NCBI GenBank assembly: GCA_017577565.1
Contig: PKRH01000067.1
Span: 1 to 19,015, forward strand
Direction: 5' to 3'
Source of the DNA: Thermoanaerobacterales bacterium
Lineage (GTDB): Bacteria > Actinomycetota > Acidimicrobiia > Acidimicrobiales > JACDCH01
Length of the DNA: 19,015 nucleotides
The position numbers and the translations under genes were made by a program. The notes under the pieces are model-generated. The model made no database searches, was not told where the DNA came from, and was given only the letters and a program-made list of their open reading frames with translations. This document shows positions 1 to 8,011 of the stretch, piece after piece (the first letter of the stretch is position 1; each line of letters opens with the position of its first letter).

Positions 1-43
1 GGATAAACCTCACACATCGAGATCATCTCCAACGGAGGCGTCC

Positions 44-2107
44 GTGTCGCAACTCATGACGTGGGCCGCGTGGTCGCCCCTGCTGGGTCTGTTGGGCCTG
101 GTGGGCGCGCTGGTCCTGTACCTGTACATCACGAAGCAGCCGACCGGCACCGACCTGATGCGGGAGATCTCCGACCGCATCCACGAGGGCGCGATGGCGT
201 TCCTGCGCCGCGAGTACACGGTGCTGTTCGTCTTCCTGGTCGTCGTGGCCGTGCTGCTCAACTTCATGATCGGCGGCCTGACGGCGCTCGCCTACGTGAC
301 CGGGGCGATCAGCTCCATTCTGGCCGGCTTCTTCGGGATGACGGCGGCAACGCGCGCCAACGTGCGCACGTCCGCGGCGGCCCGGGACGAAGGACAGGGG
401 AAGGCGTTGCGCATCGCGTTCTTCGGCGGCGCGGTGATGGGGCTGTCCGTCGCCGCGCTCGGGCTGCTCGGCATCGGCGCCTGGTACTACTTCCTGGGCA
501 CCGCGGCGATCTCCGACGCCGACTTCGTCCGCTTCTCCGAGATCATCGGGGGCTTCGGCATGGGCGCCAGCTCGATCGCGCTCTTCGCCCGCGTCGGCGG
601 CGGGATCTACACCAAGGCCGCGGACGTCGGCGCGGACCTGGTCGGGAAGGTCGAGGCGGGGATCCCCGAGGATGACCCGCGCAACCCGGCCACCATCGCG
701 GACAACGTGGGCGACAACGTCGGCGACGTCGCGGGCATGGGCGCCGACATCTTCGAGAGCTACGTGGGCGCGGTGATCGCGACCATCGCGATCGGCGCCA
801 CGAGCCCGATCCTGTCCGGCAGCCGCGCGGAGGCGATCGCGCTCCCGATCCTGACGGTCATGGTCGGGCTGGTGACGTCGCTCCTCGGGATCGGCCTGAT
901 GAAGATCCTGGAGCGGGCGAACCCGGCCGCGGCGCTGCGGAACATCACCTTCATTGCCGCGGGGCTGTTCGTCGTGATCATGTACTTCGTGGTGGCCGCG
1001 CTCGGCTTCGAGATCTTCGACCCGTCCCAGGCGCGGGTGTACCCGGTCTCCGGGCCGTTCTGGGCGATCTTCGCCGGCGCCCTCGCCGGCGTGCTGATCG
1101 GCGTGGCGACGGAGTACTACACGGCGGCCCGGCCGATCCGCCGGATCGCAGACGCGAGCCAGACCGGCTCGGCGACGAACATCATCTCCGGGCTCGCGGT
1201 CGGGATGGAGTCGACCGTCGCCCCGATCCTCCTGATCGTCCTCGCGATCTGGGTGTCGTACTACTTCGCCGGCCTGTACGGGATCGGGATCTCCGCCGTC
1301 GGGATGCTCGCCACGGTCGGCGTGACGATGACCGTCGACGCGTACGGCCCGATCGCCGACAACGCGGGCGGCATCTCCGAGATGGCCGGCCTCGGGCCCG
1401 AGGTCCGCAAGATCACCGATGGGCTGGACGCGATCGGGAACACGACCGCCGCGATCGGGAAGGGCTTCGCCATCGGCTCGGCCGCGCTGACCGCCCTCGC
1501 GCTCTTCAGCGCCTACGCCAGCGCGGTCGGCCTGGGCGATTCGGGGCTCAACATCGTGAATCCGGCCGTCGTGATCGGGCTCCTGATCGGTGGCGTGCTG
1601 CCGTTCTTCATCGGCGCGCTCACCATGACCGCCGTCGGCCGCGCCGCGGCCGGGATGGTCGCCGAGGTGCGCCGTCAGTTCCGCGAGATCCCTGGGCTCA
1701 TGGAGGGCACCGCCCGCCCCGACAGCGCCCGCTGCGTCGACATCTCGACCCGCGCCGCGCTGCGCGAGATGATCGCGCCCGGCCTGCTGGCCGTCATCGT
1801 GCCGGTCGTCGTCGGGTACCTCAGCATCGAGGCCCTCGGCGGTCTCCTCGCCGGCGCGACCGTGACCGGCGTGCTCCTCGCGCTCTTCATGGCCAACTCC
1901 GGCGGCGCGTGGGACAACGCCAAGAAGTACATCGAGAGCGGCGCCCACGGCGGCAAGGGCTCGGATCCCCACAAGGCTGCCGTCGTCGGCGACACCGTCG
2001 GCGATCCCTTCAAGGACACCTCCGGCCCGTCGATGAACATCCTGATCAAGCTCATGACCATCGTCTCGCTGGTCTTCGCGTCCACCTTCGGCACGGGCCT
2101 GTTCTAA
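44..2107 (+). CDS. hppA: Membrane-bound ion-pumping pyrophosphatase (K+-dependent type)
   Basis: This integral membrane protein couples hydrolysis of cytoplasmic pyrophosphate to pumping of H+ and/or Na+ across the cytoplasmic membrane. The 687-residue product has the family's usual length and about 16 hydrophobic segments. The acidic pyrophosphate/Mg-binding signature DNVGDNVGD is at residues 220-228, and DNAGGISEMAGLGPEVR and GGAWDNAKKYIE lie further on. In GNTTAAIGKGFA the positions that decide potassium dependence are Ala469 and Gly472 (A/G), so it belongs to the K+-dependent class; K+-independent enzymes carry K and T there. Glu238 in FESYVG is at the place of the ion-gate glutamate, but H+ versus Na+ cannot be decided by eye. 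The GTG start at 44 follows GGAGG at 34-38. It stands alone on the plus strand and ends at a hairpin cluster. Confidence 0.97.
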   Translation: MSQLMTWAAWSPLLGLLGLVGALVLYLYITKQPTGTDLMREISDRIHEGAMAFLRREYTVLFVFLVVVAVLLNFMIGGLTALAYVTGAISSILAGFFGMTAATRANVRTSAAARDEGQGKALRIAFFGGAVMGLSVAALGLLGIGAWYYFLGTAAISDADFVRFSEIIGGFGMGASSIALFARVGGGIYTKAADVGADLVGKVEAGIPEDDPRNPATIADNVGDNVGDVAGMGADIFESYVGAVIATIAIGATSPILSGSRAEAIALPILTVMVGLVTSLLGIGLMKILERANPAAALRNITFIAAGLFVVIMYFVVAALGFEIFDPSQARVYPVSGPFWAIFAGALAGVLIGVATEYYTAARPIRRIADASQTGSATNIISGLAVGMESTVAPILLIVLAIWVSYYFAGLYGIGISAVGMLATVGVTMTVDAYGPIADNAGGISEMAGLGPEVRKITDGLDAIGNTTAAIGKGFAIGSAALTALALFSAYASAVGLGDSGLNIVNPAVVIGLLIGGVLPFFIGALTMTAVGRAAAGMVAEVRRQFREIPGLMEGTARPDSARCVDISTRAALREMIAPGLLAVIVPVVVGYLSIEALGGLLAGATVTGVLLALFMANSGGAWDNAKKYIESGAHGGKGSDPHKAAVVGDTVGDPFKDTSGPSMNILIKLMTIVSLVFASTFGTGLF

Positions 2108-2121
2108 CAGCCGAAACGAAC

Positions 2122-2146
2122 CGGGGCCGCCCCTGTGGTGGCCCCG
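2122..2146 (+). terminator. Hairpin downstream of hppA
   Basis: A 7-bp perfect stem CGGGGCC/GGCCCCG (2122-2128 with 2140-2146) starts 15 nt after the hppA stop codon. There is no T-tract, as is common for actinobacterial terminators. It is the first of three hairpins in the 140-bp gap between two convergent genes. Confidence 0.55.
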
Positions 2147-2180
2147 CCCCCCCGGGTGCGCGCCCCCCGCCCCGGGCGCG

Positions 2181-2211
2181 CCGGTGCCGGCGGGCAGGCC
2201 GCCGGCACCGG
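2181..2211. terminator. Strong bidirectional hairpin between hppA and permease gene
   Basis: A perfect 13-bp stem (2181-2193 with 2199-2211) closes a 5-nt loop, GCAGG. It lies between the convergent hppA and permease genes and reads the same on both strands, so it can end both transcripts. No U-tract follows. Confidence 0.65.
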
Positions 2212-2223
2212 GACCGTGGAGCC

Positions 2224-2244
2224 GGGCGGGGACGGGCCCCGCCC
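2224..2244 (-). terminator. Hairpin next to the permease stop codon
   Basis: An 8-bp perfect stem GGGCGGGG/CCCCGCCC (2224-2231 with 2237-2244) begins 3 nt past the stop codon of the minus-strand permease gene. Together with the hairpin at 2181-2211 it probably forms the 3' end of that transcript. Confidence 0.5.
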
Positions 2245-2247
2245 CTG

Positions 2248-3978
2248 TCAGCCGAAGACGATCACGCCCACGATCGTCGAGACGACGAGGCCGACGACGA
2301 CCGGGACGAAGCACGATCGCACGAGGTCGACCACCGAGACCCGGGCGAAGCCGGCGACCGCCACGAGCGACGACCACGCCACCAGCGTCCCGCCGCCGAC
2401 CCAGATGGCGCCCATCTGACCGATGGCCGCCAGCGTCGCGGGGTCGAGGCCCACCTCGGGGGCGAAGGCGCCCGACAGCGAGCCGGTCAGCGGCAGGCCC
2501 GAGAAGCCCGAGCCGTCGAGGCCGGTGACGGCCCCGACCACCAGCACGCCGATCGCCGTGAGGATGCCGACCGACGGGATGACGTCGTAGGCCCGCTCGA
2601 CGAGGTCGAACAGCAGCGCCGGCGGGGTCTGGTCCTCGGCCAGGCCCATGATGCCCCCGGCGAAGTCGGGGTTGCCGATGAAGAAGAACCCGGCGATGGG
2701 CAGGACGACGCCCATGGCCTTGAAGGCGAAGGTGAAGCCTTCGACCACGTGGTCGGCCACGTCCTCGAGCGCCTGGCGCCCCTCGGCGATGAGCGAGGTG
2801 CCGAGCAGCAGCAGGGCGGCCACCCCGCCCACCAGCGCCGCGGCGTCGCCGCCGGTGACGTCGTCGATCGAGTCGGCGACCTTGGCCACCACCATGTAGG
2901 CGACCACGGCGAGGAAGGCGAGCGGCACGACCGCGGCGACGACCTTGCTGATCCGCACCTTGCGGTCGTCGAGCCGCTTGCCGTCGACGATGGCCGCCAG
3001 GTCCTCCTCGAGGGCGGCGTCGACCTCGGTGGCGACGGCCTCCTTCACCAGCGTGTCGCCCTCGGCGACCGCGGCCACCTCCAGCGGCCGGCCGCCGCCG
3101 ACGACGGCGCCGTCCCCGCCGACCTCGGGGACCGGGTCGCCGGACCGGCCGGTGCCGCCCCCGCCGGCCCCGCCGGCCGGCTCGTCGGGCCCCGCCGTGC
3201 CGTCCTGGCTGATGGCGTCCGCGGCCCGGGCCAGCGCGGCCTGGTCGTCGAAGGTGCCGTCGCGGTCGGGGTCGACGCCCTCACCGCTGCCCTTCTCGAG
3301 GCTGTGGCCCTGCTCCCACGCCTGCAGCAGCCACGGGCTGGGGGTCAGCATCGACCCCCGGGCCTTGTACCAGGCGATCACCAGGGCGACGACGCCGGTG
3401 ATGACCGACAGCACGAGGCCCCGGTCGGCGACGTCGGCGGTCTCGATGCCGGCGGAGGTCGCCGAGATGTCCGGCGCCACCTGGATCACGTAGTCCGCGG
3501 CGAGCGCCATGCCCTGGCCGGCGATGGCGATGGCCACGCCCGCCTGCAGCGGCGGCAGGCCGGCGCGGATGGCCGCCGGCAGCAGGATGGCGCCCACCAG
3601 CGGTACCGCCGGCGTGGGCCAGAAGAACAGCGAGATGACGAAGGTGACCGCGGCCAGCACCCAGAAGGCGAGGCTGCCGCCGGTCATGACCTTGCGGAAG
3701 GGCTGGACCATGCGCTTGTCGCTGCCCAGCCGCTGCAGCGCCCCGAGCATCGCCGTGATCAGGGCGATGATCAGGAAGATGTTGAACAGCTCGCCGGCCG
3801 CGACCAGCGAGGCCTTGAACATGGACTCCAGGCCGTCGACGACGTTGCCCGTGTAGGCCCACGTCACCGCGAAGGTCGCGGCGACGGCCGGCACCACGAC
3901 GTTCCGCCGGAAGGCCATGGTCCCGATGATCACGACCATGCCCACCAGGTACGCCCAGTGCCCCAGCGTGAGCTCCAT
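2248..3978 (-). CDS. Multi-spanning membrane permease, probably for an organic anion, family not identified
   Basis: The product has 576 residues and about 12 hydrophobic segments in two halves (roughly 8-210 and 345-575). They are split by a hydrophilic, Gly/Pro-rich linker of about 130 residues (212-343). The repeated half-motifs, PTPAVPLVGAILLPAAIRAG at 121-140 and GLDGSGFSGLPLTGSLSGA at 487-504, resemble the re-entrant loops of ion-transporter-superfamily carboxylate carriers (GntP/DcuC/DASS-like), but I do not recognise the exact family. The linker holds DPDRDGTFDD (236-245), which looks like an EF-hand calcium loop without the final Glu. The ATG at 3978 follows AAAGGGGG at good spacing; longer reading in this frame runs into the GntR gene and is spurious. 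A promoter with a perfect palindrome lies 77 bp upstream. By context it imports the substrate of the oxidation genes nearby (inference). Confidence 0.82.
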   Translation of the reverse strand: MELTLGHWAYLVGMVVIIGTMAFRRNVVVPAVAATFAVTWAYTGNVVDGLESMFKASLVAAGELFNIFLIIALITAMLGALQRLGSDKRMVQPFRKVMTGGSLAFWVLAAVTFVISLFFWPTPAVPLVGAILLPAAIRAGLPPLQAGVAIAIAGQGMALAADYVIQVAPDISATSAGIETADVADRGLVLSVITGVVALVIAWYKARGSMLTPSPWLLQAWEQGHSLEKGSGEGVDPDRDGTFDDQAALARAADAISQDGTAGPDEPAGGAGGGGTGRSGDPVPEVGGDGAVVGGGRPLEVAAVAEGDTLVKEAVATEVDAALEEDLAAIVDGKRLDDRKVRISKVVAAVVPLAFLAVVAYMVVAKVADSIDDVTGGDAAALVGGVAALLLLGTSLIAEGRQALEDVADHVVEGFTFAFKAMGVVLPIAGFFFIGNPDFAGGIMGLAEDQTPPALLFDLVERAYDVIPSVGILTAIGVLVVGAVTGLDGSGFSGLPLTGSLSGAFAPEVGLDPATLAAIGQMGAIWVGGGTLVAWSSLVAVAGFARVSVVDLVRSCFVPVVVGLVVSTIVGVIVFG

Positions 3979-4054
3979 CGGCGGTTCCCCCTTTGATCCA
4001 CCTCGGCGGTGCCGAGGTCCGTCAGCTCCCCCCGGTGGCCGTTGCCACGAGTAG

Positions 4055-4066
4055 ACTGTATACAGT
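4055..4066. promoter_or_regulatory. GntR-type operator 1 upstream of the permease gene
   Basis: ACTGTATACAGT is a perfect 12-bp palindrome and extends to a perfect 16-bp palindrome AGACTGTATACAGTCT at 4053-4068. The identical 12-mer occurs at 8564-8575 and a 9/12 match at 5735-5746. Size and symmetry fit an operator for a dimeric GntR/FCD regulator, two of which are encoded nearby. It overlaps the predicted -10 box of the permease promoter, which suggests repression. Confidence 0.8.
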
Positions 4067-4083
4067 CTCCGAAGAGCCGACAA
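4055..4083 (-). promoter_or_regulatory. Predicted sigma-70-type promoter of the permease gene
   Basis: On the minus strand, TTGTCG (4083-4078) and TACAGT (4060-4055) are separated by 17 nt, the ideal spacing for a housekeeping promoter. The -10 box is the downstream half of the palindromic operator. The permease start codon is about 77 nt further on. Confidence 0.6.
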
Positions 4084-4180
4084 GGGGTTCGCGCGCGTGA
4101 CGTCCGCCGCACCCCGGGGGGCGGGCGGTCGTCCCGTCCGGCGGCAGGTCGGGTGCCGTCGGGCCGGCCGCGGGCCGGCG

Positions 4181-4846
4181 TCAGCCGGGCGCGTCGCCGC
4201 GCCGGGCCGCGTGCTGCTCGATCTGCTCGAGCACCCGGTCCAGGTGCTCGCGCACGGCGCGGCGGGCGGCCTCGGGGTCGCGGGCCGCGATGGCGTCGCG
4301 GATGCGCTGGTGCTCGTTCCAGCTGTAGGTGCCCCGCTGCTCGAGCAGCAGCGAGAACACCATCTCGGTGCGGTTGCGGAGCGGCCGGACGACCTCGTCG
4401 AGGTAGCGGTTGCCGGCGATCCGCTCGATCTCGATGTGGAAGCCCCGGTGGCACTCGGCGGCGCGGACCTTGTCGCCGCTCTCGGTGGCGGCGATCCCCT
4501 CGGTGATCCACCGGCCGACGGCCTCGAGGTCGGCCTCGGTGGCCCGATCGGCGGCCAGGGCCGCGGCGTAGCCCTCGACGACGCCCCGCAGGTCGAGGAG
4601 CTCGCGCACGTCCTGCAGGTCGAGCCGGGTGACGTACGCGCCGCGGCGGGGCACGACCTCGACGAGGCCGGTCGACTCCAGCAGGCGGATCGCCTCGCGC
4701 ACGGGGTTGCGGGACACCCCGAGCTGCTCGGCCAGGCGGTCCTCGACGAGCCGCTCACCGGGCTGCAGCTCGCCGCGCATGATCATCCCGTGCAGCTCGG
4801 CAGCGACCGCTTGACGCAACGTGCGGTGCTCGGCACCGACGGTCAT
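4181..4846 (-). CDS. GntR family regulator, FCD (FadR) type, copy 1
   Basis: This 221-residue one-component regulator has an N-terminal winged helix-turn-helix (about 8-74) with the GntR pattern GERLVEDRLAEQLGVSRNPVREAI, shown in parts here: GERLVEDRLAE at 30-40 and VSRNPVREAI at 44-53. The C-terminal FCD ligand-binding domain (about 80-212) has the candidate metal-binding histidines H133, H137, H179 and H201. In the usual DxxFH motif the Asp is replaced, giving HRGFH. FCD domains typically bind organic acids. The ATG at 4846 follows GGAGG (4857-4861 on the complement). It lies between the permease and TauE-like genes on the same strand and is the likely ligand of the palindromes in this locus, alone or with copy 2. 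Confidence 0.93.
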   Translation of the reverse strand: MTVGAEHRTLRQAVAAELHGMIMRGELQPGERLVEDRLAEQLGVSRNPVREAIRLLESTGLVEVVPRRGAYVTRLDLQDVRELLDLRGVVEGYAAALAADRATEADLEAVGRWITEGIAATESGDKVRAAECHRGFHIEIERIAGNRYLDEVVRPLRNRTEMVFSLLLEQRGTYSWNEHQRIRDAIAARDPEAARRAVREHLDRVLEQIEQHAARRGDAPG

Positions 4847-4950
4847 GGGTGGGGGGCCTCCGGACGGGGGACTGATGACACGGAGCGTACCGGCCCCGAC
4901 GCCGCCCGCCGGAAACCGGCGACCGAGCCCCGCGGCGCCGGCGCGCGGGC

Positions 4951-5670
4951 TCACCCCACCACCTGGTCGACGAGCAGGACGATCGCCGAGGCCGCCGCGA
5001 ACAGCAGGACGGCGGGTCGCAGCCAGCCCCGGTCGAGGACGCGGCTGAGCGGCCCGGACACGAGGTAGCCGACGGCGACGCCCGGCACGAGCAGCAGGGT
5101 GAGGCGCAGCTCGTCCCACCCGAAGCGCCCGACGGCGATGAGGCTGGCCAGGCTGAGCACCGCCCCGAAGGCGAGCACGACGCCGACGGTGGCCCGCAGC
5201 TCGCTGCCCCGGCTGCGCTGGAAGAGAAGGGCGATCGGCGGGCCGCCGATCGAGGTGGCGGTGCCCATGAAGCCCGACGCCACGCCGGCGGCGGCGAGGG
5301 TGCGGGGCCGGGGCCGGACGTACCAGCCGGCGACGCTCAGCACGACGGCGGTGAGGACGAGCAGCGCGAAGAGGATGCCCAGGGGCCGCTCGGGCAGGAC
5401 GGCGAGCGTGGCCGCGGCCATGACCGTGCCGGCGATGCGGCCGCCCAGCGCCCACCGCAGCGCCCGGATGTCGAGCGCCTTGCGCTCCCGGACGAGCACC
5501 GCGAGCGTCAGCGGCACGCCGGCCGCCAGCACGGGCCCGGGCACCATGGAGGGGTCGATGAGCGCCAGCACCGGCGCGGCGATGAGCCCGAGCCCGAAGC
5601 CGATCGACCCCTGGACGCAGGCGCCGAGGCCGGTGGCGATGACCATGATGACGACGTCGCTGCCGCTCAC
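4951..5670 (-). CDS. TauE/SafE family anion permease
   Basis: The product has 239 residues and about eight hydrophobic segments in two repeats. The repeats carry the TauE/SafE hallmarks GLGACVQGSIGFGLGLIAAP near the start and ASGFMGTATSIGGPPIALL in the second half. Members export sulphite, sulphoacetate or other organic anions, or import them. The GTG at 5670 is chosen because a GAGGAG ribosome-binding site lies about 11 nt upstream. A TTG at 5727 would lengthen the protein by 19 non-conserved residues and has no such site. The regulator gene follows 104 bp downstream; a small hairpin at 4907-4921 (CGCCGG-AAA-CCGGCG) sits in that gap. Its presence in an oxidation locus suggests export of a sulphur-containing or carboxylate by-product (inference). 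Confidence 0.88.
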   Translation of the reverse strand: MSGSDVVIMVIATGLGACVQGSIGFGLGLIAAPVLALIDPSMVPGPVLAAGVPLTLAVLVRERKALDIRALRWALGGRIAGTVMAAATLAVLPERPLGILFALLVLTAVVLSVAGWYVRPRPRTLAAAGVASGFMGTATSIGGPPIALLFQRSRGSELRATVGVVLAFGAVLSLASLIAVGRFGWDELRLTLLLVPGVAVGYLVSGPLSRVLDRGWLRPAVLLFAAASAIVLLVDQVVG

Positions 5671-5734
5671 GTCCCGGTGTGCTCCTCGTGGCGATCCCCA
5701 GCGGGGGTTGGGGCAAGATCCCGGCAAGATGGAT

Positions 5735-5746
5735 ACTGTCTACGAT
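5735..5746. promoter_or_regulatory. Degenerate GntR-type operator 2 between TauE-like and GntR genes
   Basis: ACTGTCTACGAT matches ACTGTATACAGT at 9 of 12 positions. The left half-site ACTGT is intact and the right half is degenerate. It lies in the 95-bp divergent gap between the TauE-like gene (-) and the second GntR gene (+). Its right half, TACGAT (5741-5746), is a good -10 box for the plus strand and suggests weak autoregulation, but no clear -35 is seen. Confidence 0.55.
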
Positions 5747-5765
5747 CCGAACAGGGGGTTGCGAG

Positions 5766-6467
5766 TTGACGGAGGCCGACGGCCCGGTCGGGGTGCAGCA
5801 CCGCTCGTTGCGCGACACCGTCCTGGACGAGCTGCGCGACGCCATCGTCACCGGACGGCTCGCGCCGGGCACCCGGCTGCTCGAGGACCAGCTCGCCGGT
5901 GACCTCGGCGTCTCCCGCTTCCCCGTGCGCGAGGCGCTCGGCGCGCTGGCCGGCGAGGGCTTCGTCGAGATCGTCCCCCGCCGGGGGGCCCGGGTGGCGT
6001 CGTTCCCGCCCGAGCGCTGCCGCGACCTGTTCGAGCTGCGCGAGGTGCTGGAGGGCCTGGTGTGCCGGCTGGCCGCCGATCGAGCCGGCCCCGACCAGAT
6101 CGCCGAGCTGCGGGCGGTGGTCGACGAGGGCCGCCGGGCGCTGGAGACCGGCGAGGCCGAGCGGCTGCCCGTGCTGCACACCCGCTTCCACCGCCTGCTG
6201 ACCGACGCCGCGGGCAACGTCATGGTCGCCGAGCAGATCGAGCGCACCGCCCTGCTGCTCGAGTGGATCTACGCCGGGCGGCTGCGGGACCGCATGGCCA
6301 CCTCGTGGCGCGAGCACGGCGCCATCGTCGCCGCGGTGGCCGACGGCGACCCCGACCGGGCCGAGCAGCTGGCCCGCCGGCACGTGGCCGGCGCCCGCGC
6401 CGCGCTGCTGGGCGACGCGCCCGCCGCCGGGGGCGACGCCCCCGAGGAGGACCGGGCCTCGGGGTGA
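5766..6467 (+). CDS. GntR family regulator, FCD (FadR) type, copy 2
   Basis: This 233-residue regulator has an N-terminal winged helix (about 13-80) with recognition helix VSRFPVREAL at 49-58, almost the same as VSRNPVREAI in copy 1. Its C-terminal FCD domain carries H138, H142, H184 and H206; as in copy 1 the first metal ligand is His (HTRFH) instead of Asp. The start is read as TTG at 5766 because AGGGGG lies at 5753-5758, 7 nt upstream, and the domain begins soon after. An upstream ATG at 5679 would extend through the operator and add non-conserved sequence. The last ~20 residues are an acidic, low-complexity tail. Sequence similarity with copy 1 suggests paralogues that may share operators or sense different ligands. 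Confidence 0.92.
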   Translation: MTEADGPVGVQHRSLRDTVLDELRDAIVTGRLAPGTRLLEDQLAGDLGVSRFPVREALGALAGEGFVEIVPRRGARVASFPPERCRDLFELREVLEGLVCRLAADRAGPDQIAELRAVVDEGRRALETGEAERLPVLHTRFHRLLTDAAGNVMVAEQIERTALLLEWIYAGRLRDRMATSWREHGAIVAAVADGDPDRAEQLARRHVAGARAALLGDAPAAGGDAPEEDRASG

Positions 6468-6502
6468 CCGGCGGCGCCGGGCCCCCGCCGCGGCGCCGCC
6501 GG
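6468..6502. terminator. Bidirectional hairpin between GntR copy 2 and aldehyde dehydrogenase
   Basis: A perfect 12-bp stem (6468-6479 with 6491-6502, CCGGCGGCGCCG and its complement) closes an 11-nt loop directly after the GntR stop codon. It lies 20 bp from the stop codon of the convergent aldehyde dehydrogenase gene. It shares the core GGCGGCGCCG with the hairpin after the Rieske gene. Confidence 0.65.
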
Positions 6503-6522
6503 GTCGGGCGGACCGCACCGGC

Positions 6523-7971
6523 TCAGCTTCCGAGGAAGACGGTCCGGGCGGTCACGTGGAAGTCCATCGTCCCCGGCCCGAGCTGCTCCTTGAACGCCCC
6601 CGAGCCGGAGCGCTTGATGCCGCCGAACGGGGCGTTGGCCGCGGTGCCGACGGTGGGCCGGTTGATGCGGCACATGCCGGCGCGGATCTCCGCGGCGAAG
6701 CGCTGGGCGGCGGCCAGGCTCGTCGTGCAGCAGGCGGCGGTCAGCCCGTAGGGCGTGTCGTTGGCCCGGGCCAGGGCCTCGTCGAGGTCGGCGACCCGCT
6801 CGACGCCGACGACCGGGCCGAAGACCTCCTCGTCGACGAGCCGCATGCCGGGCCGGGCCCCGACGAGCAGCGTCGGCTCCCAGAACCACCCGTGCTCCAG
6901 GTCGGGGCCTTCGCCGCGGCGCCCGCCGACGACGACCTCGGCGCCGTCGGCCACCGCCTCCTCGACGACCGCGGCCATGGCCTTCACGGCGTCCTCGGTG
7001 ACGAGCGGCCCGGTGGTGACGCCCTCGCGGTCGCCGGGGCCCAGCACCAGGGCCCGGGCCCGCGCCGCCACCCGCTCGACGAGCTCGTCGTGGACCTCCT
7101 CGGCGACGAGGATGCGTCCCGCGCCGGTGCACGCCTGGCCGGAGAGGTTGAAGGACGAGGCCGCCACGACCGCCGCCGCCCGGTCGAGGTCGGCGTCGGC
7201 CAGCACGACGACGGGGTTGTTGCCGCCGAGCTCGAGCTGGGCCCGACGGTGGGGGCCGAGGGCGGCGTGGATGGCGGCGCCGGTGGCGGTCGAGCCGGTG
7301 AAGGTGACGCCGTCGACCCGCTCGTCGGCGACGAGCGCCGCGCCCGCGGCGAAGCCGTGGACGACGTTGAGCACCCCGGGGGGCAGCCCGGCCTCGGCCA
7401 GCGCGGCGGCGAGGCGCTCGCCCATGAGCGGCGTGTGGGGCGACGGCTTGAAGACGACGGCGTTCCCCGCGGCCAGCGCCGGCCCGATCTTGCGAGCGGC
7501 CAGGTTGAGCGGGAAGTTCCAGGGCGTGATCGCCCCGACGACCCCGAGGGGGTCGAGCCGGGTGTAGACGAGCGCGCCGCCGTCGTCGGAGGGGAAGGTG
7601 GCACCGGTCAGGCGGACCGCCTCACCGGCGTAGAGCCGGAGGTTGGTCGGCGTCCGGGAGGCCTCGGCCCGGGCGTCGGCGAGGGGCTTGCCCTCCTCGG
7701 CGGTGAGCTCCCGGGCGATCTCCTCGGCCCGGCCGGCGAGGATGTCGGCGGCCCGCTCCAGCACCGCCGCCCGGGCCGAGGGGGGTGTGGCGGCCCAGGC
7801 GGGCTGGGCCGCCACCGCCGCCGACACGGCGTCGCGCACGTCCTCCGCCGTGGACTCCGGGGCGACGCTGACCACCTGCCGGTGGTCGGCCGGGTTGCGC
7901 CGCTCGACGACCGCGCCGTCGGACGCCGGCCGCAGCTCGTCACCGATGCGGTTGAGGACCTCGACGGTCAT
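6523..7971 (-). CDS. NAD(P)-dependent aldehyde dehydrogenase
   Basis: This 482-residue ALDH-superfamily enzyme oxidises an aldehyde to the carboxylic acid. Visible key residues are Asn152 in PWNFPLN, Lys175 in FKPSPHTP, the FTGSTATG nucleotide-binding turn near 224-231, the general base Glu247 in LELGGNNP, and the catalytic Cys281 in SGQACTGAGR. EEVFGPVVGV and PFGGIKRSGSG follow. The overall pattern is like succinate-semialdehyde, vanillin or benzaldehyde dehydrogenases, but the substrate cannot be assigned. The ATG at 7971 has no clear Shine-Dalgarno sequence. It lies 40 bp after the GlcG-like gene on the same strand, so both are probably co-transcribed from the operator-controlled promoter region at 8492-8630. 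Confidence 0.96.
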   Translation of the reverse strand: MTVEVLNRIGDELRPASDGAVVERRNPADHRQVVSVAPESTAEDVRDAVSAAVAAQPAWAATPPSARAAVLERAADILAGRAEEIARELTAEEGKPLADARAEASRTPTNLRLYAGEAVRLTGATFPSDDGGALVYTRLDPLGVVGAITPWNFPLNLAARKIGPALAAGNAVVFKPSPHTPLMGERLAAALAEAGLPPGVLNVVHGFAAGAALVADERVDGVTFTGSTATGAAIHAALGPHRRAQLELGGNNPVVVLADADLDRAAAVVAASSFNLSGQACTGAGRILVAEEVHDELVERVAARARALVLGPGDREGVTTGPLVTEDAVKAMAAVVEEAVADGAEVVVGGRRGEGPDLEHGWFWEPTLLVGARPGMRLVDEEVFGPVVGVERVADLDEALARANDTPYGLTAACCTTSLAAAQRFAAEIRAGMCRINRPTVGTAANAPFGGIKRSGSGAFKEQLGPGTMDFHVTARTVFLGS

Positions 7972-8011
7972 GGTGCGTGCGGGTCGTGGGCGAGCCGGTG
8001 CGCCCGGCCGC

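Noticed and set aside
44..2247. Possible chimeric join between hppA and the rest because hppA looks lower in GC
   Set aside because: Single lines I counted gave about 65% in hppA against 75-82% elsewhere, but conserved membrane genes rich in Ile/Met commonly show this. The intergenic DNA shows no break.
23..2377. 784-codon minus-strand frame over hppA
   Set aside because: It is antisense to a clear hppA gene. Its product is low-complexity Arg/Gly/Asp-rich, typical of the mirror frame of GC-rich coding DNA.
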